A program made the position numbers and the translations under genes. 64,000 nt of DNA, taken from contig CAZFIV010000024.1 in NCBI GenBank assembly GCA_964519665.1, positions 1 to 64,000 of the forward strand. The letters are read 5' to 3'. Shown here in pieces: positions 1-7,451 of the stretch. Position 1 is the stretch's first letter; each line of letters opens with the position of its first letter. The notes under the pieces are model-generated. The model was not told where the DNA came from. It ran no database searches and saw only the letters and a list, made by a program, of their open reading frames with translations. Source of the DNA: JANQQN01 sp964519665 (GTDB lineage: Bacteria > Myxococcota > Kuafuiibacteriia > Kuafuiibacteriales > Kuafuiibacteriaceae).

Positions 1-54
1 GAGCAGACGGGGTGAGAACCAGCGACAATAGTGCGAACCAAGTGAATCGGCGCT

Positions 55-2013
55 CTAGGGTGGGGTGCACGCGAGCGGATAGTTCGTGCCGCTCTCGGAA
101 GTCGGATCTTGGCTGACCAGGGGCGGCACACAGTTGTACGCGACGACGCAGAACAGGTCGCCGCCCGCCGTGGCCTCTACGCACCGCGGAAAGGGAACGG
201 AGCGGTCGATAAGACCGTAGGTGGTGGGGCATGCGAACGATGCAACCCCGTCGGTTCCGCATCGGCATCGACCGGCGATCGGCTGGTCGGCTCCACAATC
301 AGCGCCGATGCAGTCGAGATCGCCACAATCCGAGTCCTGGCAGCAGGGGGCGAATCGTGCGCTGCATGCCTGTCGGCCCGGGCAGCCGTCATCGGGCGCG
401 GTCGGGTTACACGTCGTGCTGCACACGGCTTGGTTCATCGAGACGACGGTGCAGAACTCCAGCTCCCGGAAGGGCTCGCCGTCGTTGACGGTCGGGTCTT
501 CGTTGAAGCCTGGATACCAGCCCGTAGTGACCCCATCGGGCCCTGGGAGCACCCGGTTGGGGGCGCTGCACTCCGCGGCCGAACCGGGGCTCGCGCACGC
601 GGCACAAAACTGCTGGTTGCCGGCCGGGCTGGAGGCACTGACCATAGGGAAGCACTCGCCGCCCTCCGCCTGCTCGCTGCCCAGCGACGTGAGGGTCAAG
701 CATGTGCTTTCGTCCTCGTACGGCGATCCGGGTTCCCCGCAGCACCATTCGTTCAACCCGCAGTCGAAGTTGCGATCGAGACAACCCGGATTGCAGCACG
801 TGCCGATGAGCGTCTGGTTGCCGTTGGGGACATCGGGCAAGTCACGGCACTGCTGGCGAGAGTACGACGTGCCGGGGGCCGGCGCGATCGCGTTCTTGCA
901 GACATCGCCGACCGGGCAGTCGTCGTCTTGCAAGCACCCCTCAACGCATTCGGGCGGCGCGACCCCGAGATCACAGACAAAGCCCCGGCCCCCGCAGTCG
1001 ACCGGTCGCTCACAGCCGAGGCGCTGACACGAGTTGTCGTCGTGGTAGTCTTTGAAATACCGAGGCGGGAGCTGAGCCGGGGAGCGAGTGTTGCAGTAGG
1101 ACTGAGGGCCGTAGCGGGCGTCGGTTTCGCAGTCTCCGTTGTTGCTGCAGGCCGCCGCGCACAGCCCGTCGAGGTGACAGACTTGCCCGGCGGCGCAGAA
1201 ACCCGGCACGCACGGCTCGATGCAGGTGCCATTTCGGGTGTTGCAGACCGGCGCCGAAGATGGGCAGTCGCTGTCGCTCAGGCAAAAGTCGATGCACGTT
1301 CCGAGGGCCCCCGGAACATCGTTGTTACCGCACCGAGGGCCCGTCCCAGCCGAGCAGCGGTCGCCCTCGCAGATTTGGTCCGATACGCCGACCGGGCAAC
1401 TCGGATTCTGGCCGGTGTTGGCGGGGCAGACCGTCGGGAACGCATCGCAGCCCTCGGTTCCTGCCCGGACGCACTGCCCATCGGTGTTGGCGGTGAAGCC
1501 GAGCGGGCAGCCGATGCTGCTGGGGCGGCCGCAAAACCGCTGTCCGTTGCCGTAGTCGACGCAGTCGTGCTGCAGGGACCCTTGGACCGGGTGGGTGAAG
1601 CCACAGTCGGCGGCGGTTTCGCAGGGTTCGCACGGCGACTTCGAACGGACGCAGACACTGTCGTGAGATGGGTCGCACCAAGCCGTCAGCGGATAACCGT
1701 GCCCGCAGTCCTCGGGGTTCTGCAGGTCCGAACAAACGCGGCAATCCTCGGTGGTCGTACAGGCCTTGCCGGCCACGCACTGCGGTGGATCCATCCGGAG
1801 ATTGCACACGAAGCCCGGATCGCACCCGCGGTTGGTGAAGCCACCCTTGTCGAACCCGCACGGCTCGGGGCCGGCATCCGTGGTGCCCGCGTCGGCATCC
1901 GCGCCGCCATCAGAGCGGTCGTTCGGGCCACCACCGGATGAGCAGGCGAGGTGGGACAGGGCGATGAGCGCGGCGAGCAAAGACGAGCGGAGCAGGAGTC
2001 GATTTCGACGCAT
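55..2013 (-). CDS. Large Cys-rich secreted lipoprotein
   Basis: The protein has about 652 residues and opens with a charged n-region (MRRNRLLLR), a hydrophobic stretch and a lipobox ending LSHLAC, so export and lipidation at that Cys are expected. A Gly/Ser/Asp/Ala linker (about residues 25-50) follows. The rest is dense in Cys, with spacings such as CxxxxDC and CxxGxxC that recall EGF-like or disulfide-knotted repeats of myxobacterial surface proteins. No catalytic motif is visible. I chose the ATG at 2013 over an in-frame GTG at 2019 because a GAAGGTGG ribosome-binding site lies directly before the ATG and overlaps the GTG. Function is unknown; a surface-exposed disulfide-rich protein is an inference. 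Confidence 0.8.
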   Translation of the reverse strand: MRRNRLLLRSSLLAALIALSHLACSSGGGPNDRSDGGADADAGTTDAGPEPCGFDKGGFTNRGCDPGFVCNLRMDPPQCVAGKACTTTEDCRVCSDLQNPEDCGHGYPLTAWCDPSHDSVCVRSKSPCEPCETAADCGFTHPVQGSLQHDCVDYGNGQRFCGRPSSIGCPLGFTANTDGQCVRAGTEGCDAFPTVCPANTGQNPSCPVGVSDQICEGDRCSAGTGPRCGNNDVPGALGTCIDFCLSDSDCPSSAPVCNTRNGTCIEPCVPGFCAAGQVCHLDGLCAAACSNNGDCETDARYGPQSYCNTRSPAQLPPRYFKDYHDDNSCQRLGCERPVDCGGRGFVCDLGVAPPECVEGCLQDDDCPVGDVCKNAIAPAPGTSYSRQQCRDLPDVPNGNQTLIGTCCNPGCLDRNFDCGLNEWCCGEPGSPYEDESTCLTLTSLGSEQAEGGECFPMVSASSPAGNQQFCAACASPGSAAECSAPNRVLPGPDGVTTGWYPGFNEDPTVNDGEPFRELEFCTVVSMNQAVCSTTCNPTAPDDGCPGRQACSARFAPCCQDSDCGDLDCIGADCGADQPIAGRCRCGTDGVASFACPTTYGLIDRSVPFPRCVEATAGGDLFCVVAYNCVPPLVSQDPTSESGTNYPLACTPP

Positions 2014-2081
2014 AACCACCTTCGGACAGCAAGGATCACCAGCGCCGGGACAGTCGGAGGAATCCCCCGAGCGGAAACTCG

Positions 2082-2109
2082 TTGACTGTAACCTCGGTCA
2101 ATTTATGGT
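2082..2109 (+). promoter_or_regulatory. Candidate sigma-70-like promoter for moaD
   Basis: TTGACT (2082-2087) and TATGGT (2104-2109) are separated by 16 bp, close to the housekeeping -35/-10 consensus. Transcription would start near 2116, so the ATG at 2120 rather than 2105 would be used, with almost no leader. The site was found by eye only. Confidence 0.35.
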
Positions 2110-2119
2110 TTCAACCACA

Positions 2120-2368
2120 ATGCATTGGCAGGTCCGCCTGTTCGCCATTTGTCGCGAACGCGCTCAGACAGATGAAATCTCGATCGAGATGCCGGAAGCG
2201 AAAGTGACGGTCGGCCAGGTCAAGTCCGCGGTCGCCGCCCAGTACCCGATGTTGGCGCCCCTCATACCGGCCGTCCGGGTCGCCGTCAACGAGACCTTCG
2301 GGGTCGATGACGACCCCGTGGTCGAGGGCGACGAGCTGGCGCTCATACCGCCGGTTTCGGGGGGCTGA
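2120..2368 (+). CDS. moaD: Molybdopterin synthase small subunit MoaD
   Basis: This is an 82-residue ubiquitin-fold sulfur carrier whose C-terminus ends PPVSGG; the terminal Gly-Gly is thiocarboxylated and supplies sulfur to precursor Z in molybdenum cofactor synthesis. Length and the acidic central region fit MoaD. Two in-frame ATGs exist (2105 and 2120), and neither has a Shine-Dalgarno sequence. The second gives the usual N-terminus (MHWQVRLFA) and follows a promoter-like element that overlaps the first. The stop is immediately followed by the moaE start, so the subunits should be co-translated. Other Moco genes are not in the window. Confidence 0.88.
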   Translation: MHWQVRLFAICRERAQTDEISIEMPEAKVTVGQVKSAVAAQYPMLAPLIPAVRVAVNETFGVDDDPVVEGDELALIPPVSGG

Positions 2369-2779
2369 GTGTTCGAAGTACGCACCACGCCGATCGAAGT
2401 GGCGGAAGTGGAGGCCGCGGTGCGACACGGAGGCGCCGGGGCGGTGGTGTCCTTTACCGGGGCGGTTCGTGACCACACCGGCGATGCGTCCGTCGAAGCC
2501 CTCGAGTACGAATCGTACCGGTCGATGGCCGAGAAGTACCTTGCGCTCATCGGCTCGGAGATCCTCGACAAGTGGCCGAAGGCCCGGGTCGCGATCCTGC
2601 ACCGGGTGGGCCGCCTGGTGGTCGGCGAGGCATCGGTGGTCATCGCGGTCGCGAGCCCGCACCGAGCCGATGCCTTCGACGCCTGCCGGCACGCGATCGA
2701 ACGGCTCAAGCAAGACGTCCCCATCTGGAAAAAGGAAATCCGAACGGACGGGTCCGTATGGGTGGGCGTCGGGAGCTGA
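2369..2779 (+). CDS. moaE: Molybdopterin synthase catalytic subunit MoaE
   Basis: The 136-residue protein matches MoaE along its length, including the SPHRADAFDACRHAIERLK segment and the catalytic-lysine region near VPIWKKE. It forms the heterotetrameric synthase with MoaD and inserts the dithiolene sulfurs of molybdopterin. It starts with GTG directly after the moaD stop and its end overlaps the following methyltransferase gene, so the three genes form a tight operon. Confidence 0.93.
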   Translation: MFEVRTTPIEVAEVEAAVRHGGAGAVVSFTGAVRDHTGDASVEALEYESYRSMAEKYLALIGSEILDKWPKARVAILHRVGRLVVGEASVVIAVASPHRADAFDACRHAIERLKQDVPIWKKEIRTDGSVWVGVGS

Positions 2780-4125
2780 GACGCCGCTCGGCCCCGGCCG
2801 GCTCGAATGACCGCTCCGAGGGCGAAGGGGCGCTCCTCTCGGTCGAGGTCGGGTCGGTGGGCCCCGACGGCGCGGGCCGAGGGTGGGCTCTTGAGGCCCG
2901 AGTGCAGCTGCCGGGCGTCTTGCCAGGGGAGCGGGTGGCGGCATCGGTAGTGCACGTTCGGCGGGACGGTCTGCACTTCGCCAAGCTCGAAAACGTCGAG
3001 CGCTCGAGCCCCGACCGCGTATCATCGCCGTGTCCCCATTTTCTGCGCTGCGGCGGATGCGATTTCCTGCACGCGACGATCGAATGGCAGCGTCAGTGGA
3101 AGCGGGCTCGGGTCGCGTCCGCTCTCGGTCGTCCGATCGGCACGGTCTCGGCGACAGTCTCCAGCCCCGACACTTTCGGCTATCGACACCTGGTCAAGCT
3201 CGTTCGCGGTCCCGAGGCGCTCCTGGGGTCGTATGCCCCGAGGAGTCACGATGTGGTCGACATGACGGGCTGCCCGGTTCACGCGCCGACCGCCGAGCGC
3301 ATCGCGGCCGCGGTCCGGGCGGAGCTGGCCGCGGTCCCGTCAACCTCGTTCCGATATCTACTGATCCGGCAGTCGGCGTCGGACGATCGAGCGGTGGTCA
3401 CGGTGGTCGTCCGAACGCCGGAGCGCGAAGGTATCGCCCGGATGATCGACCTCCTCGCGGGCCGGGCCGAGGTCGGTCAAGTACGCTTGCATATCAACGA
3501 TTCGCCCGGGGACGCGCTGCTTACCGGCGTCGCCGATGAAGTGAAGTACGACGATGGCCGGCCGGTCGCCGAACGGTTGGGACCGGTCACCCAGCACTTG
3601 GCCTCCGGCGCGTTCGCCCAGGTCAACCCGAAGGCGGCAACCGTCCTGTATCAACGGGTGGTCGATGGCCTCGAGCCCGACGGACAGCCGGTGCTCGACC
3701 TTTACGCCGGGTCAGGGGGTATCGCGCTCACGCTCTTGGCGGCGGGAGCCTCCGAGGTGGTCGCGGTCGAATCCCACCCCTCGGCCTCCGCCGCCGCGAG
3801 GGTGTCGGCCGAGGCTCACGGCTTCGCAACCCGACTGCACGTGGTGGCTGATACGGTCGAGCGGGCCTTGGTAACGCTGCCCGAAGTCGACCGGATCGTT
3901 GTGAATCCGCCGCGCAAGGGGTTGAGCCGGCAAGTGGTCAGCGCGCTTGCGGCGCGTCGATGGCGACGCCTGGTTTACGTGAGCTGCGACCCGGACACCC
4001 TGGCTCGGGACGTCGAAGGGCTCGGCGGCCGCATCGCGTCGGTCGTCCCCGTCGACCTGTTCCCGCACACCCGCCATGTCGAAACGGTTCTCACCCTGCT
4101 GCGTGAGGCGAATTGCCCCGGCTGA
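2758..4125 (+). CDS. TrmA/RlmD-family 23S rRNA (uracil-C5)-methyltransferase
   Basis: This is a 455-residue RumA-type enzyme that would methylate C5 of a uracil in 23S rRNA (m5U) using SAM. Visible elements are a basic N-terminal TRAM-like region, an iron-sulfur cysteine cluster CPHFLRCGGC (about residues 97-106), the SAM motif LDLYAGSGG, the NPPRKGL motif and the catalytic Cys in YVSCDPDTLARD. The ATG at 2758 lies inside the end of moaE (22-bp overlap); later GTG starts would trim only the TRAM end. Which uridine is modified (RlmC, RlmD or TrmA-like specificity) cannot be read from sequence alone. The coupling to moaDE may only be transcriptional convenience. Confidence 0.85.
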   Translation: MGGRRELRRRSAPAGSNDRSEGEGALLSVEVGSVGPDGAGRGWALEARVQLPGVLPGERVAASVVHVRRDGLHFAKLENVERSSPDRVSSPCPHFLRCGGCDFLHATIEWQRQWKRARVASALGRPIGTVSATVSSPDTFGYRHLVKLVRGPEALLGSYAPRSHDVVDMTGCPVHAPTAERIAAAVRAELAAVPSTSFRYLLIRQSASDDRAVVTVVVRTPEREGIARMIDLLAGRAEVGQVRLHINDSPGDALLTGVADEVKYDDGRPVAERLGPVTQHLASGAFAQVNPKAATVLYQRVVDGLEPDGQPVLDLYAGSGGIALTLLAAGASEVVAVESHPSASAAARVSAEAHGFATRLHVVADTVERALVTLPEVDRIVVNPPRKGLSRQVVSALAARRWRRLVYVSCDPDTLARDVEGLGGRIASVVPVDLFPHTRHVETVLTLLREANCPG

Positions 4126-4174
4126 ACCGCCTGTTTCGCTTTGATTCTGTGCCAGTGGTCCCTAAGCACCACGC

Positions 4175-4780
4175 ATGAACATGCTGGTTTACACCCCGTT
4201 GTTGATCGCCTTGGCCGTCGCCCAAGCGGAAGGTGGCGGTCGGACCGACTCGGATCGAAGCGCCCGTCCCGCCGCGGGCGCCTGCATCGCTGACGCGGAT
4301 GCCCGAGATGGGATCTGCCGAGCGCCGGCCGCCGAAGAGCTGACCGCGGAGGTCGCGCCCGAACTGAACGTCCTGCAGCTGCCCCTCGAAACGTGCTCGG
4401 AGGACCCTCTGACAGGATTCTACCGCAATGGTCGTTGCGCAACGGGCGCCGACGATCGGGGCATTCACGTGGTGTGCGCCGAGATGACGAAGGCGTTCTT
4501 GGAGTTCAGCCGCAGCCGGGGAAACGACCTCATCACTGCGGTTCCTCGGTACCGATTTCCCGGCTTGAAGCCGGGGCAGCGTTGGTGCCTGTGTGCGGCC
4601 CGCTACGCAGAGGCGGTGCGGGCGAACGTCGCGCCGCCCGTGGTTCTCGAAGCCACGCACGCGGTGGCATTGCGAAGCGTTTCACTCCAAACTCTTCAGC
4701 GTAACACGACGGTCGCGCCGAGGAGAGCCAGCGATGAACGAAGCCGCAGTGAAAGCGAGAGTCCGCGCTCGAACCCGTGA
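4175..4780 (+). CDS. DUF2237 protein with N-terminal signal-like extension
   Basis: Residues about 65-170 match DUF2237: DPLTGFYRNGRC, HVVCAEMTKAFLEFSRSRGN, FPGLKPGQRWCLCAARY and PPVVLEATH are all present with the conserved cysteines. The family has no established function. Unlike the usual compact form, this copy begins with about 65 extra residues that open as a plausible signal peptide (MNMLVYTPLLIALAVAQA), suggesting export. No in-frame internal start would remove the extension. The last 15 codons run across the start of the pirin gene in another frame, so the C-terminal tail is probably non-functional and the two genes are translationally coupled. Confidence 0.8.
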   Translation: MNMLVYTPLLIALAVAQAEGGGRTDSDRSARPAAGACIADADARDGICRAPAAEELTAEVAPELNVLQLPLETCSEDPLTGFYRNGRCATGADDRGIHVVCAEMTKAFLEFSRSRGNDLITAVPRYRFPGLKPGQRWCLCAARYAEAVRANVAPPVVLEATHAVALRSVSLQTLQRNTTVAPRRASDERSRSESESPRSNP

Positions 4781-5648
4781 TCTCGACGGACAGATGAGCG
4801 TGCGTCGAGTGCTGCCGGTGCCTCGGCATCGCTCCGTCGGGCCATTCGTTTTTCTCGACCAGATGGGACCGATTCCGTTCGCGCCGGGGCAGGGCATGGA
4901 TGTAGGGCCCCACCCCCACATTGGTCTGGCCACGGTGACCTACCTCTTCGAAGGCGCCGTTACGCATCGGGACAGCCTGGGCTACGACCAGGTCATTCGG
5001 CCGGGCGATGTGAACTGGATGACCGCCGGGCGGGGCATCGTGCACTCGGAGCGCACCGAGCCGTCGATGCGGGCCCAGGGAAGCAACCTGTTCGGCCTGC
5101 AGGCCTGGGTCGCCCTGCCGCTGGCGCACGAGGAATGCGAGCCCCGTTTCGAGCACTATCCGAAGGCCAAGCTGCCGACACTCCAGCGCGATGACTTCGA
5201 GGTCCGAGTCCTGGCCGGTGCCTTCGAAGACCTAACGTCGCCCGTGAACTTCGAGGGTGACATCGCCTGCTACGATGTCCGAACCCCCGACGTGGGGCGT
5301 CTCGAGGTGGCCCGAACCCAGCCCGAGCTGGCCGTGTACGTGGCATCGGGAGCTCTGGAGGTCGGCGGCGAACGGTACGGCGGGGGCGACCTGGCCATCT
5401 TCGACGAGGCGGGTCCGATCATCATTCGACCTTTGGTTCGAAGCCGGTGTTGGGTGTTCGGCGGGCCGCCGCTCGATGGACCGAGGTACATTCAGTGGAA
5501 TTTCGTGTCGAGCCGGATCGAGCGGATCGAGCGAGCGAAGGAAGACTGGCGGTTGGGTCGATTCGTTCCTGTGCCCGGCGAGACGGAGCGTATTCCGTTG
5601 CCCGAGCTGCCTCGGCTGGCCCGGGGTTACAACGACGCGGCTACGTGA
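4734..5648 (+). CDS. Pirin family protein
   Basis: The 304-residue bicupin has the pirin metal site: GPHPHIGLATVTY supplies two His, and GRGIVHSER supplies the third His and the Glu. The second cupin domain (about residues 180-290) is more divergent, as is usual. Pirins bind Fe and some have quercetinase activity or redox-sensing roles; the substrate here is unknown. The ATG at 4734 is preceded by GAGGAGAG. The gene overlaps the DUF2237 gene by 47 bp and its 3' end overlaps the convergent phosphatase gene by 22 bp. Confidence 0.9.
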   Translation: MNEAAVKARVRARTRDLDGQMSVRRVLPVPRHRSVGPFVFLDQMGPIPFAPGQGMDVGPHPHIGLATVTYLFEGAVTHRDSLGYDQVIRPGDVNWMTAGRGIVHSERTEPSMRAQGSNLFGLQAWVALPLAHEECEPRFEHYPKAKLPTLQRDDFEVRVLAGAFEDLTSPVNFEGDIACYDVRTPDVGRLEVARTQPELAVYVASGALEVGGERYGGGDLAIFDEAGPIIIRPLVRSRCWVFGGPPLDGPRYIQWNFVSSRIERIERAKEDWRLGRFVPVPGETERIPLPELPRLARGYNDAAT

Positions 5649-6109
5649 GCCAGCCAGCGATGCTGAAGCTCGGTCTCGGGGACGGCCAGGCCGCGGGCGC
5701 GCTTGGCGCGCTGTTTAGCGTCGTCGAGGTCGTAACCGGCGACGACGAGAGTAAGGATGGCCATTAAGCCCGACCGGCCGATGCCCGCGAAGCAGTGGTA
5801 AACGACGGCTTGCCCATCCGACAAGTGGGTGAGCATCTCACGCGCAAAGGCCACCGTCGCGCGGGGGTCTTCGGGAACCGCGTGGTCGTAGATGGCAAAT
5901 CGGTCGAATTCGAGGCCGACCGACCGAGCGACCGCTTCTTCGTCCGCGAGGCCCATCCGGTCGCTCTCGACCTCCGTTTGGAGCGAAACGACCCGGTCGG
6001 CGCCTTCCTGCTTCCACTGGGCGAGGCTGCGAGCCACCGGCGGCGCCGGTCGGCCTCGAAACGCCAGACGAAATCGCCCATCGGCGTCGATCCACTCAAA
6101 GGAGGCCAT
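5627..6109 (-). CDS. Small Cys-based (dual-specificity type) protein phosphatase
   Basis: The 160-residue protein carries the Cys-phosphatase loop HCFAGIGRSG (HCx5R), with a preceding Asp-containing segment (IYDHAVPED) that can act as the general acid. It would hydrolyse phospho-Tyr or phospho-Ser/Thr, or a non-protein phosphate. The small size and lack of signal peptide suggest a cytosolic enzyme. I chose the ATG at 6109 (MASFEWID) because a GGAGGG lies upstream; a longer open frame to 6337 runs antisense through the OmpA gene and has no support. It overlaps pirin convergently. Confidence 0.8.
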   Translation of the reverse strand: MASFEWIDADGRFRLAFRGRPAPPVARSLAQWKQEGADRVVSLQTEVESDRMGLADEEAVARSVGLEFDRFAIYDHAVPEDPRATVAFAREMLTHLSDGQAVVYHCFAGIGRSGLMAILTLVVAGYDLDDAKQRAKRARGLAVPETELQHRWLAHVAASL

Positions 6110-6156
6110 AGGTCGAGCTTCCCTCCGGGCGCGGTCTATGGCAATCGATCCTGGCC

Positions 6157-6957
6157 ATGGGTCCCTATCGAACGCTCGTTCAAAACGGGTCGCTCGTCGT
6201 CGGTTTGCTCGCATGTGCAGCCTGCGGGGGTGGAACCGCCCAATTCCAGATGGGATTGCTCTCGGTGCAGGCCTCTCCGCCGCCGTCGTCGCCGCCCCTG
6301 TCGTCCTCCTTCGAGGAGCCGCCGCCGCCCCCTCCACCGCCTATCAGGGAGACCGCGCCCCCTCCGGCCGCGGACTTTTCCGAGCGCGTCGAAGACGATC
6401 CGGCCGCCGCGATGGTGCAGCTGCGCAACGAACGCATCGAGATTCGGGAACGGGTGCAGTTCGAAACCTGGAAGTCCGAGATCAGTCGGTCGTCGTTCCG
6501 GATCCTCGACCAGATCGCGACCCTCCTGAAGCGAAACCCGCAGGTTAGGAAAATCGAGATTCAGGGCCACACGTCGGTGACCCGGCGGAACCGGGAGCGG
6601 CTCCAGCCGCTTTCGCAGCGGCGGGCCAACGCGGTTCGGGCTTACCTCATCCGGGCTGGCGTCGAGAAAGACCGGCTGGTCGCACGCGGGTACGGCTACC
6701 AGAACCCGATCGCGTCCAACAATACGCCCGAGGGCCGCGAGACCAATCGCCGGGTGGAATTCGTGATCCTCGAGCAAAGGGCGGTCGACCCGGCGCCGCC
6801 ACCCTCCGGGGCGGATTTTGCGCCGCCGCCGGCCCAACCGGGCGGCAGCGATGACGGTGGCTTTGGCGACAACGATTTTGGTGACGATGGCTTCGACGAC
6901 TTCGACGACTTCGAGGACGACGAAGACTTCGACGATGACGATGATTTCTTGGAGTAA
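6157..6957 (+). CDS. OmpA-family lipoprotein with acidic tail
   Basis: The 266-residue protein has a lipoprotein-like N-terminus (GLLACAACGGG), a Pro-rich spacer (residues about 40-70) and an OmpA-like peptidoglycan-binding domain (about 90-205) with QGHTS, SQRRANAVRAYL and GRETNRRVEFVI. The usual GHTD Asp is Ser here. After a Pro-rich linker, the last 45 residues are almost only Asp, Glu, Gly and Phe, an unusual acidic tail that might bind cations or a basic partner. It lies three bases upstream of the next lipoprotein gene, so the two are probably cotranscribed. Confidence 0.85.
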   Translation: MGPYRTLVQNGSLVVGLLACAACGGGTAQFQMGLLSVQASPPPSSPPLSSSFEEPPPPPPPPIRETAPPPAADFSERVEDDPAAAMVQLRNERIEIRERVQFETWKSEISRSSFRILDQIATLLKRNPQVRKIEIQGHTSVTRRNRERLQPLSQRRANAVRAYLIRAGVEKDRLVARGYGYQNPIASNNTPEGRETNRRVEFVILEQRAVDPAPPPSGADFAPPPAQPGGSDDGGFGDNDFGDDGFDDFDDFEDDEDFDDDDDFLE

Positions 6958-6960
6958 ATC

Positions 6961-7392
6961 GTGATGATTCTGACTAGGTCCGCCCTCGAGGCCCTTCGCC
7001 GGGTCGTCCTGACCACCGTGGTGGTCGCCGGTCTGAGCCTTTCCGCTTGCTCATCGGGACTTACCCCAGCCATCAAGCGAGATATCACATTCAAGATCGA
7101 AGACCGACGGCCGGCCCTGGTGACCTGCTACGAGCGGGTGCTGTCGTTCAATCCTACCCTCCAGGCCTCGGTGATGGTCGCTTTCGAGGTCCGGGAAGAC
7201 ACCCGCCGCTTCCGCAGTATCCGCATCAAAGACGGGGAGCGGATCGATCCCGATCTCGAGCGGTGCTTGATCACCCAGCTGAGTGAGATCGAGCTCGATC
7301 GGGCGCCGGATGTTCGGGTCGAGACCATTTTGCCGGTGGAGTTCAGCCCGCTGGCCCCGGAGTTCGATTCCTTCGACGACGATCTTCGCTGA
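6961..7392 (+). CDS. AgmX/PglI-like C-terminal-domain lipoprotein
   Basis: The 143-residue protein has a signal sequence with lipobox LSLSAC. Its body resembles the C-terminal module of AgmX/PglI proteins in Myxococcota: a CYERVLSFNPTL-type segment, a beta-rich middle (SVMVAFEV) and a second Cys in DLERCLITQL, likely disulfide paired with the first. Function is unknown; related modules occur in gliding or envelope-complex proteins. A GTG at 6961 is followed by ATG at 6964; either may start. It follows the OmpA-like lipoprotein in the same operon. Confidence 0.65.
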   Translation: MMILTRSALEALRRVVLTTVVVAGLSLSACSSGLTPAIKRDITFKIEDRRPALVTCYERVLSFNPTLQASVMVAFEVREDTRRFRSIRIKDGERIDPDLERCLITQLSEIELDRAPDVRVETILPVEFSPLAPEFDSFDDDLR

Positions 7393-7407
7393 CCGTTTCT
7401 GGCGAGA

Positions 7408-7451
7408 TCACCGGGTGGTCGGTCACCGGGTGGTCGGTCACCGGGTGTCGG
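7408..7451. repeat. 15-bp tandem repeat at convergent gene ends
   Basis: Three copies of TCACCGGGTGGTCGG (the third lacks one G) lie between the AgmX-like lipoprotein and the aldehyde dehydrogenase. The dehydrogenase stop codon (complement of 7438-7440) is made by the repeat, and each further copy supplies another in-frame TGA. Confidence 0.9.

Noticed and set aside
109..1941. Long open frame antisense to the Cys-rich lipoprotein
   Set aside because: High GC leaves long antisense frames; no domain or ribosome site, while the opposite strand has a clear lipobox protein.
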